From positions 1 to 64,000 of the forward strand of contig JAAWQR010000003.1 of assembly GCA_022800625.1 (NCBI GenBank): a stretch of DNA of 64,000 nt. The letters are read 5' to 3'. This DNA comes from Clostridiales bacterium. Lineage in GTDB: Bacteria; Bacillota; Clostridia; Oscillospirales; CAG-272. Both the position numbers and the translations under genes were made by a program. Of the stretch, positions 18,087-26,875 are shown in pieces. Numbering within the stretch: position 1 is the first letter of the stretch; each line of letters starts with the position of its first letter. Under the pieces are notes generated by a model. The model was not told where the DNA came from and did no database searches. It worked only from the letters and a program-made list of their open reading frames with translations.

Positions 18087-18140
18087 AAAAGAAAAAGCTT
18101 CCCTGACACATTCCGACTTGCGGAATATTTCGGGGAAGCT
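18087..18140 (-). terminator. Terminator of the HIT gene
   Basis: Read on the minus strand, AGCTTCCC and GGGAAGCT flank a partly paired loop and are followed by TTTTTCTTTT. Confidence 0.7.
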
Positions 18141-18252
18141 GTCAGCGTCGGCTGACGGATATATAATTTTGCATACGTGTTAGCTCACACTAATAGATTG
18201 CTGCACAGGGATAGTTAAGCTATAGACCTTTCGTTGTTCATGATGCGTTGAG

Positions 18253-18657
18253 TTAGGATAGAAGCTGCAGTTCTAGCTTTATCCGCTCTGCTGTTTTTGA
18301 ATTTACAGCGTTTTTTTCACTGCTATATGTCCAGCCGAATCCGTCTCCGTTATACCTCGGAAAAATATGAAGATGATAGTGACCTATATCATTAAATTCA
18401 CCGCCGTTTTGCATAATGCTATAACCATTCGGATTATATATTTTTTTTAATGCTGTTACTATCTTCTTCGATACAATCATCAAATGTGCCAGCAAATCAT
18501 CCGGAATTTCATCAACATCCAAATAATGCTGTTTTGGAACTAATAATATATGTCCTTCATTTATTGGATCCATATCTATAAATGCCATTACAGATTCATC
18601 CTCATATACAAAATCTGTTATTATACGTTCTTTATGGCAAAATACACATTCACACAT
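18253..18657 (-). CDS. HIT-family nucleotide hydrolase/transferase
   Basis: 134 residues. HIT proteins hydrolyse or transfer nucleoside phosphates. The histidine triad is GHYHLHIFPR near residue 93, preceded by the usual SIMQNGGEFNDIG. A CVFCHKE segment at the N-terminus is the zinc-linked Cys pair of Hint-type members. The substrate is not determined. Single gene, minus strand, with a terminator downstream. Confidence 0.92.
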   Translation of the reverse strand: MCECVFCHKERIITDFVYEDESVMAFIDMDPINEGHILLVPKQHYLDVDEIPDDLLAHLMIVSKKIVTALKKIYNPNGYSIMQNGGEFNDIGHYHLHIFPRYNGDGFGWTYSSEKNAVNSKTAERIKLELQLLS

Positions 18658-18717
18658 AACACTTTTTCTCCAATCGATTTTGTCAGTATATCTTTGTTCT
18701 TACAAGGTATCGGATTT

Positions 18718-19640
18718 TTAATGTTTTTCTTTTAAAGCTTCTTTTATCAGAGTGATCTTCTGTAAGTCTTTATTATTGTTTTTATCTCGTCTGTAGCTGT
18801 CTTTTGACGATTCAGTATATACTTTAAGATATTGCTCTGTAGTGAGAAGTTTAAATGTGACACACCTTTTGCAAGTTGTCGGGATATCGGAAGTATTTAT
18901 ACCTGCGAATTCACTAAGTCCCTCGATGCCTGCAAATCCTACATTATACTTGCCGTTTGAAAATTTATGTTCATGAAGATCTGTAAGCGTATATCCTAAG
19001 TTTTCAACATATCCTTTGAATTCTTCCCACTCGTCAGCCATGAATATTTCAGGAATTAAAATATCAATGTCATCGGGTGATAAATCTTTAAAAAGACGTT
19101 GCTCCAGTCCGAGAGAGCCGAACAGTAAAACCTGAACTTCCTTTTCTTGCAGGGCTTTTGCGATTCGTAAAAATTCATCGAATTTTGTACTTGTATAATC
19201 ATTTTTTATCAGCTCGTGCTCAAGTGCATATGCTTTTGCTTCTTCCATAAGCCGCGGCGTAACGAGTGTATATGTCAGATTGTCCGGAAGTGTGTCAAAT
19301 AAACCGACCTTTTCCATCTCACTTTCGGGCATCTCTCCGAGAGCATTAACCTTTGCAAAAAACACAGCGCCCTCCGCCGAATCTGATGCGTTATATCCGA
19401 TATAATCGCACACACGATACAGTTCAGCGTCAGTTACCCCGCTTTCTTCAAACAGTTCTCTCTTTGCCGCATCAAGGGGAGATTCTCCATTTTCGATATG
19501 ACCGCCCTGCGTTTCCCATGTATCACGTTTTTATGGCGGCTCAGCATCCATTTTCCGTCATAATATGAGCATACGACAACGAATTTTAAGTTTTTCAGTT
19601 CACCTGAGGGATATATTTTGAATTTTAATTCGTCTTTCAT
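18718..19640 (-). pseudogene. Nudix hydrolase fused to a nucleotidyltransferase-like domain, frameshifted
   Basis: Two minus-strand frames join into one protein of ~307 residues. The start at 19640 (MKDELKFKIY) leads to WMLSRHK, then one base is missing from the T5 run at 19528-19532 (plus strand). The other frame continues RDTWETQGGHIENGESPLDA and RELFEESGV, giving a perfect Nudix box GX5EX7REUXEEXGU. The second half shows LLFGSLGLEQRL and LSPDDIDILIP, the GS...DxD pattern of a minimal nucleotidyltransferase fold, and ends in a Lys-rich helix. If the frameshift is real, neither half is normal; a homopolymer sequencing error would restore a complete bifunctional gene. It is the third gene after the redox protein. 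Confidence 0.8.
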
Positions 19641-19659
19641 ATACTTATCTCGCTTGTAT

Positions 19660-20706
19660 TTAAAGTTGCACGTTTTTCCGACAAGTGTGCTCGGCAAATG
19701 TGCCTGATAAATTTCCGACGAAGCTCCATTGGCGGAGCATATATTCGCGGAGCAATTTTGTCTGTGATTTATATTCATCATATATCTTTTCGGTATTGCC
19801 GAAATTGTTGAATACCGCGTCTGCGGCGGCGCACCCGCTTTCCATTCCCGCCGAAATTCCCTCTCCCATGGGATTTAAAAATCCTGCACATTCGCCTGCA
19901 AAGAGAATTCTTCCTACTCCGAAATTCACAGGACAACCGGGCACTATTTGCGGCATCAGCCATTTGTCGTCCTTCAGCTCCTCTGTAATGCGCAGTCCGT
20001 GATTCTGTTTCATAAATTCGGTGAATTTTTTGTAATACCCCTGAATATCATCGGCTTTTTTTGCCGAAACACCAAGCAGGAGCATATCGTCTTTTACATT
20101 GAACCATGCGTCGTATCCAGACAGCTCAGGCTGTAGATATGCGTAAAAATAGTGCGGATCAAGCTCGATATTTCCGAGGTTAAAGGTCTGATATGTGGTG
20201 ATGTAATTTTTAATTTCTCCCGTGAGTTTCCGCTTTACAACGCCGCATACTCCCTCACAGTCAATAACGTATCTTGATTCTTCCGTATATGTGTCCTTGC
20301 CGTGTACTGTGAGTCTCACACAGTTTTCGTCTTCCACACAGCTTAAGACGGCGTTTTCGTCGCGAAGCTTTGCGCCCACCTCTGCTGCCTGTTCTGCAAG
20401 CCATGCGTCAAAAGAACTTCGCCAAACGTTAAGTCCCTCCTGCTCAAAGCGGTATTCCTCTCCTTTGTCTGTAGTGAATATCATACCGCGGTTGTCAGTC
20501 GGTGTGCACATAACGGATTCGGGAACGTCTTTTCCGAAATATTCCCTCACAAGATTCATCGATTTTTTGATTAAAACACCCGAACAGGATTTATAGCGGG
20601 GTATTTTCATTTTTTCTAGCAGCAAAACATGCGCTCCGCGCTCAGAAAGCCTTTTTGCCGCCGTGCATCCGGCAGGTCCTGCTCCGATTACCGCAATGTC
20701 GTACAT
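19660..20706 (-). CDS. FAD-dependent oxidoreductase (geranylgeranyl-reductase-like)
   Basis: 348 residues. The N-terminal Rossmann motif is IAVIGAGPAGCTAAKRL (about 4-20). The middle has the family CSGVLIKKS loop, and a second FAD motif lies at ILFAGECAGFLNPMGEGIS (about 268-286). This fits the GGR/digeranylgeranyl-glycerophospholipid reductase branch of flavoprotein monooxygenases, which reduce or oxidise hydrophobic substrates. The substrate is unknown. Its ATG overlaps the TAA of the upstream zinc protein (TAATG), so the two are translationally coupled, and the Nudix gene follows after 19 bases. Confidence 0.85.
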   Translation of the reverse strand: MYDIAVIGAGPAGCTAAKRLSERGAHVLLLEKMKIPRYKSCSGVLIKKSMNLVREYFGKDVPESVMCTPTDNRGMIFTTDKGEEYRFEQEGLNVWRSSFDAWLAEQAAEVGAKLRDENAVLSCVEDENCVRLTVHGKDTYTEESRYVIDCEGVCGVVKRKLTGEIKNYITTYQTFNLGNIELDPHYFYAYLQPELSGYDAWFNVKDDMLLLGVSAKKADDIQGYYKKFTEFMKQNHGLRITEELKDDKWLMPQIVPGCPVNFGVGRILFAGECAGFLNPMGEGISAGMESGCAAADAVFNNFGNTEKIYDEYKSQTKLLREYMLRQWSFVGNLSGTFAEHTCRKNVQL

Positions 20707-21089
20707 TATGTTTCCTCAGGGATGTCTTTTGTATCTGATTTTTCTTTGAAGATTCTTCCGCATTCTTTGCATGTGACAGTCAAATCAAAGCTATTTAATT
20801 TTTTTGACATTACAGTTATCAGAGGAGATGAATCGGAGGAACAGCACAAGCGATTTTTTACGGTAATCAGCTTATCGTCGCATTTGTGTCCGTCGGAGCT
20901 GTCTATAAAATCTATATGGATATGACCGTGGCTTCCGCAGGCGCACTCATAGTTAAAATCAATATTATCGTAAGTGGCGTAGCACAAATATCCGATATTT
21001 TCTCCGCATTCCGTGCAATAGGTCCAGCCGCCGTAATTTGCTGCGAGCCGAGTATTTTTAAGTTCTTTTGTTTTTATTTTTCTTGCCAT
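20706..21089 (-). CDS. Small zinc-binding protein
   Basis: 127 residues with CxxC near the start (YCTECGENIGYLCYA), an internal CACGSHGH segment and a third pair (TVTCKECGRIF). These suggest one or two structural zinc sites. There are no membrane segments. I do not recognise the family. Its stop overlaps the start of the FAD oxidoreductase, making it the first gene of a three-gene operon (zinc protein, flavoprotein, Nudix fusion). Confidence 0.75.
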   Translation of the reverse strand: MARKIKTKELKNTRLAANYGGWTYCTECGENIGYLCYATYDNIDFNYECACGSHGHIHIDFIDSSDGHKCDDKLITVKNRLCCSSDSSPLITVMSKKLNSFDLTVTCKECGRIFKEKSDTKDIPEET

Positions 21090-21181
21090 ACTTATATACT
21101 CCGTATTTTATTTAAAATAATTTTATCATAACGGCACGGGAAAATCAAGCAGTGATGCTTGACTTTCATTTTTTTACTGCA

Positions 21182-21224
21182 ACTTTACAGATAAGTTGAC
21201 ATCTGTAAAGTTACGTGGTATACT
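21182..21224 (+). promoter_or_regulatory. NiaR operator overlapping the nadABC-niaR promoter
   Basis: AACTTTACAGAT and ATCTGTAAAGTT form a perfect 12-bp dyad with an 8-base spacer (21181-21212). It straddles the -35 box TTGACA (21196-21201); the -10 box TATACT is at 21219-21224, 17 bases away. The niaR gene is the last of this operon, so niacin-responsive autoregulation is the simple reading. Confidence 0.85.
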
Positions 21225-21447
21225 ATAAACGCTGTGTACCTATATAATGAAAGATATGCAGATACCGTTTTTCATTTGTGAAAAACAGAAGATGAGAAAG
21301 TCTGAAAATAAAATGCGCGGGGAGCGTATATTATCTGTTTTCAGACACGATTTGTTACCTTAGCCGGAGACGCCGGGCGAATTTCGTCTGCGGCGAAACC
21401 GATACAAATGACCACTTCAGCGCATATGCGCTAAAGTGTGGAAAGGC
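21225..21447 (+). promoter_or_regulatory. Structured leader of the nad operon
   Basis: A ~220-base untranslated stretch with successive hairpins: GTTTTTCA/TGAAAAAC (21267-21286), GTCTGAAAA/TTTTCAGAC (21300-21346), a GACG/CGTC-type stem near 21369-21390, and a near-perfect 13-bp dyad CACTTCAGCGCAT/ATGCGCTAAAGTG (21413-21438) just ahead of the ribosome site. I do not recognise a known riboswitch class. Confidence 0.5.
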
Positions 21448-22365
21448 ATGGTCATAAAAGTGAAAATGTACGCACAGATTGAAAAGCTCAAAAAACAAAA
21501 AAATGCGGTTGTTTTGGCGCATTATTATGTGCCTGACGAGGTTCAGAAAGCCGCAGATTTTATAGGAGATTCGTTTTATCTCGCGCGTGCCGCGGAAAAT
21601 ACGGACGCAGATATTATAGTTTTTTGCGGTGTGTCCTTTATGGGAGAGAGTGCAAAAATACTGAATCCCGAAAAAAAGGTGCTCATGCCCGATATGTCCG
21701 CTGATTGCGCGATGGCGCATATGGCGTCGGCTGAGACTGTAAAAAAGATGAGGGAAGAATATGATGATCTCGCCGTAGTGTGCTATATAAATTCCACGGC
21801 AGAGCTGAAATGTATGAGCGACGTGTGCGTGACTTCATCAAACGCTGTAAACATAGTAAAGAATTTGCCGAATAAGAATATATTCTTCATTCCCGACCGA
21901 AACCTCGGCGCATATGTTGCACGTCAGGTGCCTGAGAAAAATATCATCCTGAATGACGGCTGCTGCCCGATTCATGCCGATATCACACCGGAGCAGGTTT
22001 TGGAGCAGAAAACGCTTCACCCGACAGCATTAGTGCTGACTCACCCCGAATGCGCAGACGAGGTACTTAAAATATCGAATTTTGTCGGCAGTACCGCTGA
22101 AATCATTTCTTACGTGAAGAACAGCGGTCATGATGAATTTATCATCTGCACGGAGACAGGCGTTAAGTTTAAGCTTGAAGAGGGAAGTGCGAACAAAAAA
22201 TTCTATTTCCCGAATCCGTGTCCGATGTGCCTTGATATGAAGAAAAACACGCTTAAAAATCTTCTCGAATGTCTCGAAAATGAAAAAAACACAGTAGAGA
22301 TAAGTGAAGAAGTAAGAAAGAAGGCTTATGCGCCTCTTGCAAGAATGCTTGAGGCAGCGAAATAA
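21448..22365 (+). CDS. nadA: Quinolinate synthase
   Basis: Condenses iminoaspartate with dihydroxyacetone phosphate to quinolinate, the second step of de novo NAD synthesis; needs a [4Fe-4S] cluster. About 305 residues, the short NadA form. Family marks: VVLAHYYVPDEVQKAADFIG, FCGVSFMGESAKILNP, MPDMSADCAMA, and a C-terminal NPCPMCLDMKKNTL. Three conserved cysteines for the cluster are in place. The start is ambiguous between GTG 21436, ATG 21448 and ATG 21466; GGAAAGG lies just before 21448 and rather close. First gene of nadA-nadB-nadC-niaR. Confidence 0.95.
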   Translation: MVIKVKMYAQIEKLKKQKNAVVLAHYYVPDEVQKAADFIGDSFYLARAAENTDADIIVFCGVSFMGESAKILNPEKKVLMPDMSADCAMAHMASAETVKKMREEYDDLAVVCYINSTAELKCMSDVCVTSSNAVNIVKNLPNKNIFFIPDRNLGAYVARQVPEKNIILNDGCCPIHADITPEQVLEQKTLHPTALVLTHPECADEVLKISNFVGSTAEIISYVKNSGHDEFIICTETGVKFKLEEGSANKKFYFPNPCPMCLDMKKNTLKNLLECLENEKNTVEISEEVRKKAYAPLARMLEAAK

Positions 22366-22369
22366 ATTT

Positions 22370-23647
22370 ATGAAAACTGATATACTTATCGTCGGCTGCG
22401 GTGTTTCGGGACTTTACTGCGCCTTAAATCTTCCGAGGAATAAAAATATTACGGTAATAACAAAGGTATCGGCGGAAGAGAGCGATTCTTTTTTGGCACA
22501 GGGAGGTATTTGTGTGCTGAAAAGCGAGGACGATTACGACTCGTTTTTTGAAGATACGATGCGCGCGGGGCATTATGAAAATAATCCCGAATCAGTTGAT
22601 ATTATGATAAGATCATCAAGAGAAGTGATCGCTGACCTTGCCGAGCTCGGCGCGTCCTTTGAAAAGGACGGAGACTCCTATGCCTACACAAGAGAGGGTG
22701 CACATTCAAAACCGAGGATACTTTTCCATGAAGACGAGACAGGAAAGGAAATTACCTCACACTTGCTTGAAGCTGTGAGAAAGCTTGACAATGTCACGCT
22801 GATCGAGCATTATACAATGATTGATATTATTTGTTCGGAAAACGAGTGCTTCGGCATTGTAGGTCGAAATTCTGACGGGGAATATTCGGAGATATTTGCT
22901 GATTACACCGTGCTTGCAACGGGCGGTATCGGCGGCTTGTTTGAACATTCGACTAATTTCAGGCATCTTACGGGAGATTCTCTTGCGGTGGCTTTGAAGC
23001 ATGATATTAAGCTCCGTCATATCGACTACATACAGATACACCCCACAACATTCTACAGCGAAGGCACTGAGGAGCGAAAATTTTTGGTGTCGGAGTCTGT
23101 GCGCGGAGAAGGCGCGGTACTTCTCAATTCTAAGGGCGAGCGCTTTGTGAACGAGCTGCTGCCGCGCGATGTTGTAACTGCGGCTATATATAAAGAGATG
23201 GAGAGGGAAGGGACAAAGCACGTCCGGCTCTCTCTTGCGGCAATTCCGGAGGACACGATAAAAGCTCACTTTCCGAATATTTACAAGTACTGCAAGGACT
23301 CGGGTTATGACATAACGCAGGAGTGTATTCCCGTAGTTCCGGCACAGCACTATTTCATGGGCGGAATAGATGTAGATAAGTACAGCAAAACGTCAATGAA
23401 CAGATTATACGCTGTCGGTGAAACTGCGTGCAACGGCGTACACGGAAAAAACCGCCTTGCAAGCAATTCGCTTCTTGAAAGCCTTGTTTTTGCAAAGCGC
23501 GCCGCGCACAGAATTGCGGAAAATTATCTGCCTCTTCCGACAGATGTTCCGCAAGCGCCCGAAGCGGATATATATGAAAATTATGAAGCAGATTACAGAG
23601 CCGCTGTTTTGTCGGCAATAGAAAAGGAGAAACAAAGTCATGAATAA
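22370..23647 (+). CDS. nadB: L-aspartate oxidase, short form
   Basis: Oxidises L-aspartate to iminoaspartate for NadA. 425 residues: FAD motif LIVGCGVSGLYCALNL at the N-terminus, SFLAQGGICV, a substrate loop with HSKPRILFHEDETGKEI, and the C-terminal FAD contact GVHGKNRLASNSLLESLVF. It lacks the ~100-residue C-terminal helical domain of the E. coli-type enzyme, as do other clostridial NadB proteins. The start is 4 bases after nadA ends, and the gene overlaps nadC by 8 bases. Confidence 0.95.
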   Translation: MKTDILIVGCGVSGLYCALNLPRNKNITVITKVSAEESDSFLAQGGICVLKSEDDYDSFFEDTMRAGHYENNPESVDIMIRSSREVIADLAELGASFEKDGDSYAYTREGAHSKPRILFHEDETGKEITSHLLEAVRKLDNVTLIEHYTMIDIICSENECFGIVGRNSDGEYSEIFADYTVLATGGIGGLFEHSTNFRHLTGDSLAVALKHDIKLRHIDYIQIHPTTFYSEGTEERKFLVSESVRGEGAVLLNSKGERFVNELLPRDVVTAAIYKEMEREGTKHVRLSLAAIPEDTIKAHFPNIYKYCKDSGYDITQECIPVVPAQHYFMGGIDVDKYSKTSMNRLYAVGETACNGVHGKNRLASNSLLESLVFAKRAAHRIAENYLPLPTDVPQAPEADIYENYEADYRAAVLSAIEKEKQSHE

Positions 23648-24491
23648 TATAACTATGTCAATGAGAGCGGATGAGCTGATTATCAGAGCACTCAGAGAGG
23701 ATATAACAAGCGAGGATATCAGCACAAATTCGGTAATGCGTGAGTTTCAGATGGGAAAAGTTGATCTGATATGCAAGCAGGACGGAATAATTGCGGGACT
23801 TAACGTGTTCGGACGCGTATTCAAGCTTCTTGATGATAAAACGGAGCTTACATTCACTAAGACGGACGGTGACGAGGTGAAATGCGGAGAAAAAATAGGA
23901 GAAATCAGAGGTGACATCAGAGTGCTTCTCTCAGGCGAGAGAACCGCGCTGAATTTTCTCCAGAGAATGAGCGGGATCGCGACATATACGCATTCGGTAG
24001 CGGCTCTTCTTGCAGGAAGCCGTACAAAGCTGCTCGATACGCGCAAGACTACGCCTAATATGCGAATTTTTGAAAAATATGCAGTCAAAGTAGGCGGAGG
24101 ATATAATCACAGATATAATTTAAGCGACGGAATTCTGCTTAAAGACAATCACATAGGAGCGGCAGGCGGAGTTGCCGCAGCTGTAAAAATGGCGAAGGAG
24201 TACGCACCGTTTGTACGCAAAATTGAAGTTGAGGTCGAAAGCCTTGAAATGGTAAAGGAAGCGCTTGAGGCAGGTGCTGACATAATCATGCTTGACAATA
24301 TGAGTGTAGAGGATATGAAAGAGGCTGTAAAGCTCACGGCAGGAAAAGCAGAGACGGAATGCAGCGGAAACGTGACAATGGAGAATGTGGCAAAACTTGT
24401 AGATATAGGAGTTGACTATATTTCGAGCGGGGCGCTGACACATTCAGCACCGATCCTTGACCTGTCAATGAAAAATCTTCACGCGGTCTGA
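23640..24491 (+). CDS. nadC: Nicotinate-nucleotide pyrophosphorylase (carboxylating)
   Basis: Converts quinolinate and PRPP to nicotinate mononucleotide. 283 residues, usual length. Motifs: ALREDITSEDIST, SGERTALNFLQRMSGIAT, the phosphate/quinolinate site LLDTRKTTPNMRIFEKYAV, GGGYNHRYNLSDGILLKDNH, and IEVEVESLEMVKEALEAGAD. It overlaps the end of nadB, showing translational coupling, and niaR follows after a short gap. Confidence 0.97.
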   Translation: MNNITMSMRADELIIRALREDITSEDISTNSVMREFQMGKVDLICKQDGIIAGLNVFGRVFKLLDDKTELTFTKTDGDEVKCGEKIGEIRGDIRVLLSGERTALNFLQRMSGIATYTHSVAALLAGSRTKLLDTRKTTPNMRIFEKYAVKVGGGYNHRYNLSDGILLKDNHIGAAGGVAAAVKMAKEYAPFVRKIEVEVESLEMVKEALEAGADIIMLDNMSVEDMKEAVKLTAGKAETECSGNVTMENVAKLVDIGVDYISSGALTHSAPILDLSMKNLHAV

Positions 24492-24555
24492 TATTTGATC
24501 TGTAATGCGCTTTATCGGCAGTGACGGAAAAGCGAGCTTAAAACGGAGGGCAGTT

Positions 24556-25068
24556 ATGAAAGCGGATGAAAGAAGAAAAGCGATAGCCGCAATGCTTCTG
24601 TCTGAGAGAAAAGCGCTTTCCGGCGGAGAGATTGCCGCAAAATTTGAAGTATCAAGGCAGATCATTGTAAGCGATATATCAGCACTCAAGGCGGCAGGCT
24701 ATGATATTTTGTCTACACACAGCGGATATGTTATAAAAGAAACCCCATTTGCAAGCCGAGTCTTTAAGGTCTATCATACAAAGGAGGAAACTGAAGACGA
24801 ACTGAACTGTATAGTTGATCTCGGCGGATCTGTTGACGATGTGTTTGTATGGCATAAGGTTTACGGAAAAATAGAAGCAAGGCTGAATATTTTTTCACAC
24901 CTTCAAGTAAAGCAGTTTATTGAGGGCGTCAGAAGCGGAAAATCCGCTGAGCTTATGAATATAACGGGCGGGTATCATTATCATACGGTAAGCGCAGAGA
25001 ATGAGGAAATTCTTGATAAGATTGCGGAAGTATTGGAGCGCAAGGGATATATTGCCGACGGAAATTAG
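24556..25068 (+). CDS. niaR: Niacin-responsive repressor NiaR
   Basis: 170 residues: N-terminal HTH_11 winged helix (about 5-60, with SRQIIVSDISALKAAGYDIL) and a C-terminal 3H domain with the conserved histidines VWHKVYGKIEA, FSHLQVKQF and TGGYHYHTV, a known nicotinate-sensing nickel-binding fold. NiaR represses NAD-synthesis genes when niacin is present. The start at 24556 is set by CGGAGGG seven bases upstream. As last gene of the operon, it would repress itself through the dyad at 21181-21212. Confidence 0.93.
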   Translation: MKADERRKAIAAMLLSERKALSGGEIAAKFEVSRQIIVSDISALKAAGYDILSTHSGYVIKETPFASRVFKVYHTKEETEDELNCIVDLGGSVDDVFVWHKVYGKIEARLNIFSHLQVKQFIEGVRSGKSAELMNITGGYHYHTVSAENEEILDKIAEVLERKGYIADGN

Positions 25069-25113
25069 TTTTGATGATTTGCGTTGTTATGAGAATATCC
25101 GACAATAAATTTC

Positions 25114-25142
25114 TTGACAATAGTTTTGCAATATGCTATACT
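25114..25142 (+). promoter_or_regulatory. Sigma-A promoter of the lipoprotein gene
   Basis: TTGACA (25114-25119) and TATACT (25137-25142), 17-base spacer. The downstream CTGTAAAGTT (25147-25156) equals one half of the NiaR dyad, but the other half is missing. Confidence 0.8.
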
Positions 25143-25210
25143 GAAACTGTAAAGTTCCCGCATTAAATGCAGGAAACAAAATAAATTTTTGGGAAGGCTT
25201 GACTTTAATT

Positions 25211-26743
25211 ATGAAAAAAATAATTTCACTTGTTGCCTCGGCGGCAATGATTTTCGGAATTTTTTCCTTAACCGGTTGTGAACAGAGCCGTAAAAGTCCG
25301 AAGGAAATGTTTGAACTTGGCACGAAGCAGCTCTTTTCTTCAGCCATGTTTGATAAAAATGATGTGGATTTTACTTCATTCGATACGGCAAAGCTGAATT
25401 TGAACGATCTTGCTATGAGTGTGGGCGGAGAGCAGGCGTTTGACTCTTCTGATATTATGCCCATATCCCTTGAGCTGACGGCTAAGAAAACAGGCGGCGA
25501 CTCGTTTGCCCTGCTCGGCGGACTTTCCGTTGCGGGAGAAAAAATATCGGCGCTTATAAATAAAACGGGCAATAACGTATATGCGTCTTTTCCCGAAGTA
25601 TCCGACATATTTTTCAGCGGCAATCTTGATGAAATTTTAAAAGAATCCGAAATCGATGCGGCAGAAATTGCTGATGTTGCGGAGGTATTAAAGAATAACT
25701 TTGAAAAGCTCGTGGCAGATGATAACTTTACGCGCGAGAGTGCCGACGAGACGATCATGGATAAAAAGTATACTTCGCTTGACAAGATCAAGTATACTTT
25801 AACGAGCGATATGATATCAGACTTTATTAGCGATATAAACGACGGAATCTCCGCCGCGGCGGGAGAAGCGTCCGATGAAATTTCCGATATTCCCGAAATT
25901 TCCGCAGAAATGTCGTACTATTTTGATAAAGAGGATCTGAAGCGTGCAAACCTTCTTTTTACAGTTGACGATTATATGATCGGCGCGGATTCTTGTATTG
26001 AGAGAAATAAGACAGACCTTGAAACAGAAGTTACTTATACTGTACAGAGAAACGGAGAGGTTCTTTTGACAGCGGAGGGCAGCACGCATAACTCCGAAAA
26101 GAACGGCAAGATAGAAGGCGGCTCTGAGATAACATATAAATCGGAAGTTTCCGAAACATCGGCTTCGGATAACGATTACAGCCATGCTTACGGTTTTGAT
26201 TATTCAGATGATTATTTTGCATCGCTCGACGGACAGAAAATTTCTGTTGAATACACGGGAGAGCGTGACGGAAATACGGTCAATCTTGATTATGAGTACA
26301 GCTACGGCATGTCGGGTATTACTATGACGATACCGATGAGCGTTAAGATTGAGACAGGCGATTCGTTGTTCAGAATGACATATGACATTGATACCAAGAT
26401 CACGATGTTAGATGTAAAGATGAACTTTGATCTGGAGCTCAGCCGCTCGGAAAACATTGTTATTCCATCGTACGACGAGAAGAATGCTGTTGAAATAAAA
26501 GATATACAAAACGACGCGGCAGAGAATGAAAACTTGCAGAAGTTTTTGGAAGATGTTGAGAAGTTCTTTGAGGAGTCTGAGCTTGCTTCAATATTCAATG
26601 ATATGATAGCGAGCAACAGCTATAGTTATTACGGCGAAGATGATATGTATTATGATGACGGCGATGGTTATGGTTTTGACGATTATTACCCTGATTATAA
26701 TTTAGACGATTATAATTTAGATTCTCCGACACACGCAGCATAA
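25211..26743 (+). CDS. Large lipoprotein with acidic, tyrosine-rich tail
   Basis: 510 residues. The N-terminus is a lipoprotein signal: MKKIISL, a hydrophobic stretch and lipobox LTGC (Cys about 22). The exported body has a repeating beta-strand pattern with many KI/YT/SLD segments like DUF-type lipoproteins of the clostridial envelope. The last ~50 residues are Asp/Tyr-rich (EDDMYYDDGDGYGFDDYY). No enzymatic motif is seen. The start at 25211 is chosen over 25199 because the signal peptide begins there. It has its own promoter and terminator. Confidence 0.8.
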   Translation: MKKIISLVASAAMIFGIFSLTGCEQSRKSPKEMFELGTKQLFSSAMFDKNDVDFTSFDTAKLNLNDLAMSVGGEQAFDSSDIMPISLELTAKKTGGDSFALLGGLSVAGEKISALINKTGNNVYASFPEVSDIFFSGNLDEILKESEIDAAEIADVAEVLKNNFEKLVADDNFTRESADETIMDKKYTSLDKIKYTLTSDMISDFISDINDGISAAAGEASDEISDIPEISAEMSYYFDKEDLKRANLLFTVDDYMIGADSCIERNKTDLETEVTYTVQRNGEVLLTAEGSTHNSEKNGKIEGGSEITYKSEVSETSASDNDYSHAYGFDYSDDYFASLDGQKISVEYTGERDGNTVNLDYEYSYGMSGITMTIPMSVKIETGDSLFRMTYDIDTKITMLDVKMNFDLELSRSENIVIPSYDEKNAVEIKDIQNDAAENENLQKFLEDVEKFFEESELASIFNDMIASNSYSYYGEDDMYYDDGDGYGFDDYYPDYNLDDYNLDSPTHAA

Positions 26744-26767
26744 ATTATGTAAAACACCGAATAATTG

Positions 26768-26797
26768 GGGCAGGCGTTTTTTGTGCTTGCCCTTTTA
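26768..26797 (+). terminator. Terminator of the lipoprotein gene
   Basis: GGGCAGGC and GCTTGCCC pair (one G-U) around a T-rich loop and are followed by TTTT. Confidence 0.8.
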
Positions 26798-26839
26798 AGT
26801 GTAAATATTTAAAAACGGTCACAAATACAGAGGATTTTG

Positions 26840-26869
26840 TTGACATGAGCGGAAACGGTATGATATAAT
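26840..26869 (+). promoter_or_regulatory. Promoter of the candidate ncRNA
   Basis: TTGACA (26840-26845) and TATAAT (26864-26869) with an 18-base spacer, placed so that transcription would start at the first base of the closing stem below. Confidence 0.75.
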
Positions 26870-26875
26870 AAAGCT

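Noticed and set aside
21225..21447. Known NAD+ riboswitch
   Set aside because: The hairpins do not reproduce the conserved sequences I know for the nadA or pnuC classes; kept only as an unassigned leader.
25147..25156. Second NiaR operator at the lipoprotein promoter
   Set aside because: Only one half-site is present; the mirrored half is missing.
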